DNA from: CAZWCX01 sp964632945
Lineage (GTDB): Bacteria > Planctomycetota > MHYJ01 > WSZJ01 > CAZWCX01
Direction of reading: 5' to 3'
Assembly (NCBI GenBank): GCA_964632945.1
Contig: CAZWCX010000130.1
Span: 1 to 19,291, forward strand
DNA length: 19,291 nucleotides
The notes beneath the pieces were generated by a model. The model saw only the letters and a list, made by a program, of their open reading frames with translations. It searched no databases and had not been told where the DNA came from. The translations under genes and the position numbers were made by a program. This document shows, in pieces, positions 8,081 to 15,300 of the stretch (its first letter is position 1; each line of letters starts with the position of its first letter).

Positions 8081-9202
8081 TCAGACGACGGCGGCATGGA
8101 CCGACAGTACCGGGGGCAGATACTGCGCCAGCGCCTTCCATGATTTGCCGCCGTCGGCGGTGTGAAACAAGTGTCCCGATCCCGTGCCGACGTAGACTCC
8201 GCAGGGCGACAGCGGGTCGGACGACATCCCCTGGCGCAGGACGGACAGGTACGCGCCCTCCTTCGGCAGTCCCTTGGCCAGCGCCTTCCATCCGCGCTTG
8301 GCACCGCCCCAGCGATAGACCTGAAAGGCCCCCATCGTGGCACGGAACGCATACTCCTTCGGGACCAGCGGCGTGACGAAACACGCCTCCGAATCGCTCG
8401 CGTCGAGGGCGAGACCGAAGCCGTAGTCGGTCGGTAACCCGTCCGCGATCGAGTACCAGGTATCCCCGTGATCGTCGCTGCGATAGACGCCGACGTGATT
8501 CTGTTGATACAGGCGACCCGGCGCCGCCGGGTGCAGAAGCAGCTTGTGCACTCAGGTGCCGACGAGATTGTCCTTGGGGGCGCCGACGTAGCGCGCCACG
8601 GCGTGGTTGATCGGCTTCCAGGTCTTTCCGCCGTCGTCGGTCCGGAACGCTCCCGCGGCCGAGATCGCCGCATACATCCGCCGGGAATCGGCGGGGTCGA
8701 CCTGGATCGAGTGCAGGCACATGCCGCCGGCGCCCGGATTCCAGTCCTTCCGAGTGGAGTGTTCGTTGATCCCCGGGACCGGATCCCAGGTCTTGCCTTC
8801 GTCTTCGCTGCGGAAGAGTCCTGCGGGGGCCGTTCCGGCATAGAGGACCTTCCTGTCCTTCCGGTGGCCGGGCTCGATGTGCCAGACGCGCGGCGCCCGG
8901 GGTATCCCCCACTTCTTGTAGAATTTCTCGTGCGCCGGATGCGGTTTCGGCGGGATGGGCGGCCGCTTCGCGCCGGTGAACTTGCGATCGGAGAGCCGGG
9001 CCGCGAAGGTCGACGTGCCGTACACGTCGCTCGAAGCGCCCGCATGCAGTCGCGGCGATTGGCGCGTGTCGAGGACGGCATGGTAGATCTGCCATCCTTC
9101 CAGGAACGGGCCGCTCAGTTTCCAGGACCGGCGGCTCCGATCAGACTCGAACAGGAACAGACCCCTCTTGGTGCCGACAGCGAGCACGACACGATCCGAC
9201 AT
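8081..9202 (-). CDS. BNR/Asp-box beta-propeller protein with in-frame UGA (candidate selenoprotein or nonsense mutant)
   Basis: Read through one internal TGA, the frame encodes 373 residues of a sialidase-like (WD40/YVTN/BNR) repeat protein. Asp-boxes of the S/T-x-D-x-G-x-S/T-W type occur at 132-139, 188-195, 242-249 and 348-355, two on each side of the TGA, so both halves form one propeller. Other family features are the MSDRVVLAVGTKRGLFL start, HSIQVDP (164-170) and LYQQNH (231-236). I recall homologues reading G-x-C-V-H-K where this gene reads G-T-TGA-V-H-K, placing the TGA (codon 217) at a conserved Cys. There is no frameshift, and codon use looks alike on both sides. ATG 9202 has AAGGAG at six bases, and no signal peptide is seen, so it is probably cytoplasmic. 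Options are selenocysteine insertion, a recent TGC to TGA mutation making a pseudogene, or a read error. No enzymatic activity is established for this type; exo-alpha-sialidase labels rest on the fold only. Confidence 0.8.
8517..8531 (-). promoter_or_regulatory. SECIS-like hairpin downstream of the in-frame UGA
   Basis: On the minus strand CCCGGC-GGC-GCCGGG forms six perfect pairs with a GGC loop. The loop begins 27 bases after the UGA and starts with G. That fits the general bacterial SECIS pattern as I recall it (apical loop roughly 16-37 bases after UGA, a G among the first two loop bases). A second possible stem, GTGCA/TGCAC (8547-8551 with 8531-8535), starts directly after the UGA and shares one base with this hairpin. 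GC-rich DNA yields such hairpins by chance, so this is suggestive only. Confidence 0.35.
8552..8554 (-). other. In-frame TGA at the position of a conserved cysteine
   Basis: The codon order is GTC GGC ACC TGA GTG CAC AAG. A single base change from TGC would give Cys-Val-His-Lys, the family motif as I remember it. It could encode selenocysteine or be a nonsense mutation. Confidence 0.6.
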
Positions 9203-9491
9203 CGGATTCTCCTTCTACGGGACAACGAGACGATAGCGGGTGGGCGCACAGGGGTCAAGGGGCTCGACCGACTCGCCGGGGTCTCACCGGGACGTTCGGA
9301 GGGACGCGGGCACTCCGCCTCCAGGGCGATCGCGAGTTCCTGAAGTGTCCCCTTTTTGGACCGCCCCGGTGCGAGCGAGATGTGTGCCGTTCATGAGACA
9401 CCCGGCACTTGCAGCAGATCCCCGCGATCGTGGAATGCCCCGCCCCCTCCCCGCTGTTTCAATCCATGTAACCGGGAGGAGGATTGAAGCC
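9203..9491. promoter_or_regulatory. Divergent intergenic region between the propeller gene and the His-rich protein gene
   Basis: These 289 bases should hold both promoters. I find no strong -35/-10 pair; TTGCAG with a poor -10 around 9410-9440 is the best guess. The sigma-54-like GGCAC-TTGC nearby has the wrong spacing. GGAGGAGG at 9475-9482 is the ribosome site of the His-rich protein gene. Confidence 0.35.
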
Positions 9492-10334
9492 ATGAAGACC
9501 TTGTATGCGACGTTGGCGGCGCTGCTGCTGAGCATGCCGGCATTCGCCGACGAAGTGATTTTCCATCACGGGGGCAGCCTGGAAGGGACCGTCCGCGAGA
9601 GCGGGGATCGAGTGATCATCGAAATGCACCTGGGCACGGTGACCGTGCCGCGGGACCGGGTCGCCGCGATCCGGCGCGGGCCAAGCGCCCTCGACCACTA
9701 CGCGGAACGGTATTCCCGCGTCGAGGACAGCGAGGACCCGCAGGAATTCTACCGCCTGGCGCTTTGGGCCGAAGCCAAGGGGCTCAGTCGCTACGTCGGG
9801 GAACTCCTCAACCGCGTACTCGCCCTCGACCCCGAACACGAAGGCGCGCACCGGATGCTCGGGCACACTTACCACGAGGACCGCTGGATGACCCGGGACG
9901 AGTATATGAGCGCGCGCGGTTACGTACGCTTCCGCGGGGAGTGGATCCATGAAAGTGAACGGGAGACGATCCTGAAGGCGGAGGCGATCCGCCGGGAGGA
10001 GGCTCGAGAACGGGAGGCGCAGCGACGCGCCGAGGCGGTGGCGCGCGCGCGCGCCGAGGTCTACGAGAACCTGGCGGAGCGGAGGGCCCGGAGTTCCTAT
10101 ACCGTGGGGTCGGGCTACACCTCGTACCTCTACCCGGTCTACGGGACCCGGATCTATTCCACCCCGTTCATCGTGCGCCGCGGTTTCGGGATTCATCCCG
10201 CGACCCGATTCCACTCCGGATTCGGCCATCACCGGGGCGGAATTCACCACGGTCGGACGCACTTCGGCTCGTTCCACTCCGGCCATCACCACCGCGGTCA
10301 CGGTTCCGGACTCACGCTCCGGTTCCGTTTCTGA
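9492..10334 (+). CDS. Secreted protein with Gly-x-Trp-type motifs and His/Gly-rich tail
   Basis: The product has 280 residues. Residues 1-19 are a clear Sec signal peptide ending AFA. Residues 20-62 form a small beta-rich domain (GGSLEGTVRES...VTVPRDRVAAI). Residues 83-160 are helical, resemble a tetratricopeptide-like segment (LLNRVLALDPEHEGAHRMLG) and are followed by RWMTRDEYMSARGYV and RGEWIHESE. I associate this Trp-containing pattern with secreted planctomycete proteins. Residues 160-200 are a charged, Arg/Glu/Ala-rich helix, probably coiled coil. Residues 201-232 are Tyr-rich. Residues 235-270 contain twelve His among Gly, Ser and Phe, which could bind metal ions. ATG 9492 is preceded by GGAGGAGG, which decides the start over upstream in-frame codons. 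Its function is unknown. It is alone on its strand and converges with the next operon. Confidence 0.85.
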   Translation: MKTLYATLAALLLSMPAFADEVIFHHGGSLEGTVRESGDRVIIEMHLGTVTVPRDRVAAIRRGPSALDHYAERYSRVEDSEDPQEFYRLALWAEAKGLSRYVGELLNRVLALDPEHEGAHRMLGHTYHEDRWMTRDEYMSARGYVRFRGEWIHESERETILKAEAIRREEAREREAQRRAEAVARARAEVYENLAERRARSSYTVGSGYTSYLYPVYGTRIYSTPFIVRRGFGIHPATRFHSGFGHHRGGIHHGRTHFGSFHSGHHHRGHGSGLTLRFRF

Positions 10335-10343
10335 TCGCGAGCG

Positions 10344-10395
10344 CCGGTTCGCCCCGACGGCACCGTACTCCGGACGCCGTCGGGGGCGGAACCGG
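10344..10395. terminator. Large imperfect inverted repeat between convergent genes
   Basis: Bases 10344-10361 and 10376-10395 pair over 18 base pairs with two single-base bulges (10382 and 10388) around a 14-base loop. It fills almost the entire 65-base gap between two converging stop codons, which suggests a bidirectional terminator. No T-tract follows on either strand. Confidence 0.6.
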
Positions 10396-10399
10396 GCGT

Positions 10400-11497
10400 T
10401 CAATCCACGCGGGCCATCGCCAGGGGTTGTTGCACGGCGAGGAGGAACCCGTCCCCCACCACGAGCGACTGCAATCCCGGGACGAGGGCGCGGAATCGGA
10501 CCTTGCCGCGCTCATCCAGGGCGATCAACGTCGACCGTTCGGCCAGGTAGAGCCGGCCCGCCGCGTCCCCGACGACGTCATGGATCCAGTCCTCCTTCCC
10601 CACCTCGAACACGGAGGACGGACCGGAAGATCGGGACTCCCCCCGCTCCGGCACCTGAACGCGCATCAGGTGGCGACCCTCGCGCACGTAGCTGAAGACG
10701 CGGGGTTCGAGGCGCACGAACGCGGCGACCTGCCAATGCGATTCCGCCCACTGCTCGGCCCCGTCCCAGCCCCAGAAGCAGGCCCCGCTTTCGGCCAGGA
10801 GAATCCCTTCCGGCAGGGCCATCAACCGCAAGTCGAGGCCGGTGCTGGTCGGGAGCCCCTCGTGATCCCGATCCTTCTTGAACAGGGGGACACCGTCCGC
10901 GGAGACGGCGAGCAGAGTCCCGTAGTATTCGGTGGGATCCTCGGGGGAGGACCAACTCATGGCCATCGCGTGGGCGCGGGCCCCGCCGGGGGAGATCGCC
11001 GTGGCGTGGCTGCCGAACCAGCCCATGCCCTTCCCGAGGTCCGCCTGGTAGCGAACCTCTCCCCCCGGGGACAGGCGCGCGTATTGCGTGTCCCGCCAGG
11101 CATAGAGATCGCCGTCGACGAGCTCCACCAACCCCGCGGGCGGCTTCCCCTCGAAGGCGCCGGACGTCTCGATCGGATGCGACGTCCCGTCGGGCGAGAT
11201 CCGGCGCGACTCCCTCACGCCGGAGACGAGAATGTCGCCGGAGGAGGTGAACGAGACGTGACGGACCTGCGGGAAGTTCACGGCCGCGGGATGCCGGAAG
11301 TCGGGGGGGAACAGGAGCACGGTGTCCGGGATCGCCAGGGCGATGCGCCCGCCCGGGCCGACGACGGGTCCGGAGATCAGGTGCAGTCCCTTGGGAGCGG
11401 ACCAGCGCGGGCCGACCATCCCTCGCGTTGCGCCGGCACACGGCGATCGGCGCGTTCCCGCGGCATCGGCATTGCGGCATGGCCAGGGCGCGTTCAT
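10400..11497 (-). CDS. Predicted beta-propeller protein of unknown function
   Basis: The 365-residue protein contains several short beta-strand units typical of propeller blades. Examples are GPVVGPGGRIALAIPD, VSFTSSGDILVSG, VELVDGDLYAWRD, LLAVSADGVPLFKKD, ALPEGILLAESG and VVGDAAGRLYLAERSTLIAL, each a hydrophobic run around a Gly-Asp or Pro-Gly-Gly turn. I do not recognise a named family or catalytic residues, and no PQQ, NHL or Asp-box signature is clear. No signal peptide is visible; the first 25 residues are Cys/Arg/Ala-rich and weakly conserved in appearance, so the real start could be Met27. ATG 11497 overlaps the stop of the hydrolase gene as ATGA, showing translational coupling. It has a GGGGA-type ribosome site. 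It is last in the four-gene operon and ends next to the inverted repeat. Confidence 0.75.
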   Translation of the reverse strand: MNAPWPCRNADAAGTRRSPCAGATRGMVGPRWSAPKGLHLISGPVVGPGGRIALAIPDTVLLFPPDFRHPAAVNFPQVRHVSFTSSGDILVSGVRESRRISPDGTSHPIETSGAFEGKPPAGLVELVDGDLYAWRDTQYARLSPGGEVRYQADLGKGMGWFGSHATAISPGGARAHAMAMSWSSPEDPTEYYGTLLAVSADGVPLFKKDRDHEGLPTSTGLDLRLMALPEGILLAESGACFWGWDGAEQWAESHWQVAAFVRLEPRVFSYVREGRHLMRVQVPERGESRSSGPSSVFEVGKEDWIHDVVGDAAGRLYLAERSTLIALDERGKVRFRALVPGLQSLVVGDGFLLAVQQPLAMARVD

Positions 11498-12387
11498 GAT
11501 CCGTCCCCTCCCCCCAGAAAGCCGATCAACCGCCGGTTCACCTCCTCCGGCACGTCCCAGTGGACCCAGTGGCTCGCGTCGGGGAAACGGACCACGCGCA
11601 CGTCCTTGACCCAGGCTGCGTCGGGTTCGGCCAGTTCGAGGCCGAGGTAGCGATCCTGTTCCCCCCAGAGGACGAGCACGGGCTTTTCGATGGGACGAAA
11701 GCGCGCGATCAACGTCGAGGGCCGGCGGCGGAAGATTGCGCGATAGTAGTTGATCGCCGCCGTCAAGCAACCCGGCTGTCCCATCGCCTCGACGTAGCGC
11801 GCCACATCCTCCTTGGAAAATGCGTCCTTCCGCACCGGATCCCGGCGCAGCACCGCGCGTACGGCGCCATAGCCGCGCGCCCGCATCATCCGCTCCGGGA
11901 ACCAGGGGAGCTGAAAGTAGAAGATGTACCAACTCTTCTTCAACTGCCTCCAGGTGCGCAGCCCGCGGTCGAAGGTGACCGGATGCGGCACGTTCAGGAT
12001 CGCCAGCCGGCGGAGCCGGCTGGGATGAATCATGGCGAAGACCCAGGCGACGGCCGCACCCCAGTCATGTCCGACCACGTGCGCCTCGGACTCGCCGCAG
12101 GCACGGATGAGGCCTTCCACATCGCCCGCGAGGGTTTCGATGAAGTAGGACGAGACTCGCTCGGGCTTCCCGGACAGGTTGTACCCGCGCAGATCGGGCG
12201 CGACCACACGATATCCCGCCGCCACCAGGGCGGGGATCTGGTGTTTCCACGAGTACCAGAATTCCGGGAAGCCGTGCAGCAGCACGACCAGGGGGCCGCG
12301 GCCCGCCTCGGCATAGTGGAGCCGCACGCCGCCGACATCGGCGTAGCGGTGTTCGACCAGGGCGTCGTCCCACGTGGGCGCGGTCAT
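11494..12387 (-). CDS. Alpha/beta hydrolase, epoxide hydrolase type
   Basis: The 297-residue enzyme has the alpha/beta hydrolase fold with an Asp nucleophile, as in soluble epoxide hydrolases and haloalkane dehalogenases. The oxyanion-hole motif HGFPEFWYSW spans 38-47. The nucleophile elbow is GHDWGA with D108. The acid is probably D245 (WGEQDRYL) and the base H273 (DASHWVHWDVPEEV). The lid contains WYIFYFQLPWFPE (153-165) and NYYR (213-216), whose tyrosines resemble the epoxide-activating pair and so favour epoxide hydrolase over dehalogenase. There is no signal peptide, and it is probably cytoplasmic. ATG 12387 follows the macroglobulin-like gene by 12 bases and overlaps the downstream gene by four, so it sits in the middle of an operon. 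The natural substrate cannot be told, and its presence beside exported proteins is unexplained. Confidence 0.93.
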   Translation of the reverse strand: MTAPTWDDALVEHRYADVGGVRLHYAEAGRGPLVVLLHGFPEFWYSWKHQIPALVAAGYRVVAPDLRGYNLSGKPERVSSYFIETLAGDVEGLIRACGESEAHVVGHDWGAAVAWVFAMIHPSRLRRLAILNVPHPVTFDRGLRTWRQLKKSWYIFYFQLPWFPERMMRARGYGAVRAVLRRDPVRKDAFSKEDVARYVEAMGQPGCLTAAINYYRAIFRRRPSTLIARFRPIEKPVLVLWGEQDRYLGLELAEPDAAWVKDVRVVRFPDASHWVHWDVPEEVNRRLIGFLGGGDGS

Positions 12388-12399
12388 CGGACCCCCCGT

Positions 12400-15300
12400 T
12401 CATTCGATGATGAGATCGATGGAGGAGGACTCCGCCTTGCGGCCCGGGGCGAGCGCCGAGCGGGCGACCGCGGGCGGCAGGCGAAAGCCGCCTGCGAATC
12501 CCGGGCGGTAGGCGAACTCGAGAACGGTTCGTCCCGCCGGCAGGGCGGGCAGCGTTGCGATCAGGCGGTCGCCGGCGACCTCGAATCGGGTTCCCGCCGG
12601 GGGCGGTCGCACTCCCGTCCCGTCAGGCGTCTCCGCGTGATCAATCGGCAGTGAGCCGGCCGGGAGGAAGTCTTCGATCACCAGGCAGTCCACCGGCTCG
12701 CGCGCCTCGATCGTCAGCGCGCACACGAGCGCAGAGCCGAGCCGGGCCGAATCCCCGAGCGGTCGGCGGTGCCAACGTCGGCCTTCATGATCCTCCGCCG
12801 CCGACAACTCGAAGAGGTCGCGCCGGAGATCGAGCCCGCCGTCCGGGGCCGGCTCCCGGCGCGGCCGCGGCGGCCCAAGGGTCCGCAGGTCGACGCGAAA
12901 ACCGGTATCCAGCCCCTCCGTCGCGGAAATCTGCAGAGAGTTGGATCCGCGACGGAGGATCCCCTCGGGCGGTTCGAGCAGGAACGACGGCCCGAAGAGG
13001 TGGGTGGCGCTCACCTCCAAAGGCGGGAAGGCGGTGTCGTTGAGTCTCAGATGCACGCGGCCGGAGCGACGCCCGGCCCGGAAGGCCGCCGCCGCGCGCG
13101 TCGCCGCCAGGATGGCCTCGGCCAGGCCGCGGGTCCGGGGCGGTGTCCCGACCAGCGCGTCGATCAGCGACCGGAGCACGCGAGCGGACGGCGCCCGCCC
13201 CCCGGCGGACTCCTCCACGCGGAGCTGCGCTTGCGCAGCGAGGGTCCATTCGGACAGGATCTCCTCGACCGTCTCGGCCACCACGGCCGGACGGGCGATC
13301 CAGGCCTGGATCGCCTCCTCCGGCACCTGTCCGGCGGCCTCCGCGGAAAGCAGCACCCACTCCGCCAGGGCGACACGATCCGCATCGATGGCCGCCACCG
13401 GCGGCGCCCGGTCGAGCAACTCCCGCCCCCCCCCACCCGCCGCCCTCAGGGCGCGCAGGAGGCGAAGGCGCATCCGCGCCGGCGGCGAACCGGCGAGCGC
13501 GGAGCGTAGGACGGGAATCGCCCCGCTGCGCCAGTCCGCGGGCACCGGGGCGCCTTGGGCCTCCGCATCCGCCAAATCGAGGACGACGCGCGCCGTCCAG
13601 CCCGCCTCCGTCGCGTCCCCCCGCCGCCATCCCCATCCGCCGTCGGCATTGCGAAGCTCCCGCACCTGCTCGAGCCCCCGGCGCACCCGCCGCTCGAGTT
13701 CCCGCTCGAGCCGCGGATGCGGGATCCCCTCCGCTTCCAGGAGGCGCAGGACGTGGAGATGGGGGACGAACCCGTGGAGGGCACGCAGTACGCCGTCCTC
13801 CGTTTCCGCGGGGAGTCCTTCCAGGGCCTGCGCGAGGGCGGCGAGGGGATCGGGGGCGATCTGCACGAGCAGGCGGGCGCTGTCCAGGGAGACGTCTTCG
13901 GGCGCGTCGATGGACAAGGCCTGGATCGACTCGCTCGCGCGACCGGACTTCGACCGGGCATCGCACGTGCGCCCGTCCACGGTTCCTGCGAGGGTGCGGA
14001 CCTCCTCGCCGTCCGGGGAGCGGGCGCCCAGGCGCCATGTGAAGTCGCCCTCCCGTCGCGCATCGAGGACGATCGGCACCAGCCGGACTTCGCCGGCGCG
14101 CAACGATACGGCCGCGGAAGTCGGCGGTGGTCCGACCCTGGGGCCGTCCGGGAGGCCGACCTCGAAGGCTGCGGCCACTGGCCCTTCGGATTCCAGGCGC
14201 AACTCCACGGTCGCCGGCTCCCCGCCGGCGTGACGCACCCGGGCGCGCGCGATGGCCACGTCGCCGACGGACAGGCGCGCCGGCGCGTCGAGTTCCATTT
14301 CCACCGCCGTCCGCGTGCGCATCTCGACGTGCGCCTCGCCGACCTCGCCGCCCGCTCCGGCCACGACCGCGCGCACTCGCCAGCGAGCTACGCGGCCGGG
14401 AAGAGGGATCGGCGCGCGCACGATCCCGCGGCCGTCCGTGCGCAGGAGCGCCGACCCGTGTCCCCGGAGCGCCTCCACCGGCCAGTCGGGCGGTTCCGGC
14501 GATTCCGTGACGGCGGACGTCCGCGCGGTTCCGGCGTCGGCGCGGGGCACCGGGATCCCGCCCGCCTCCCCGACGGACGACGTCCCGGGGAGCGTCATGG
14601 CGCTGTTCGGCTCCACCCCAGCCGGGCTGCGGGGCGAGAAGTACTCGACCACCGAGGGCGCGAGGTCGGGACCCGAGTCGAGGACGTCCGCATCGGCCGC
14701 GCGCACCAGGACGTCGGCCCCCGCGACCGGTTCCCCCCGCGCGTCCCGCACGCGGACCGTCACGTGCGCGTCATCCCCGGGCCGGTAGTCGTCCTTGTCG
14801 AGCGCGAGCGAGACCTCCAGGAGGCCTGCCGAAGGCCGCACGCGCAGCAGGCTCATGCCGGTCCACAGCCGGTTCTCCCACACGAACGAGGCGCGCACGG
14901 CGGCTGCCGGCGCCATCGCCGGCAGCACGGGAACCGGAACGACCAGGCGATCCCCCGACGTCGGAAAGACCTCGGACCAGAGCACTCCTTCCCCTTCTAC
15001 GGTCACCAGGAGATGCGCCCCCCGCACGGGCAAGACGACCAGGATCGCCGCCGACTCGCCCACGCGGTACTGCGTCCGCTCGGGATGGATCCCGATCGCG
15101 GCGGGCGGGGTCCGGAAGGAGCGCTCGTCGCCCACCACCCAGGCGCGTCCATGCGTCATCGATTCCCGCCCCCGATCGTCCCGCGCCCACGCGTCCACCC
15201 GCGTCCACCCCGGAGTGACGAGCGGCACTTCGAAGACCGCACGTCCGCTCGGACCGGTTTCGCCCTCCAGCACGACGTCCGTGCCGGGCCTGTCGCACGA

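Noticed and set aside
8081..8551. Separate 156-residue gene starting at GTG 8551 right after the TGA
   Set aside because: No ribosome site precedes it, it would begin inside a propeller blade, and it continues the upstream frame and family alignment. Translational restart is not excluded but is less likely.
9398..9420. Sigma-54-like promoter GGCAC-TTGC
   Set aside because: The GG and GC elements are not ten bases apart, as sigma-54 promoters require.
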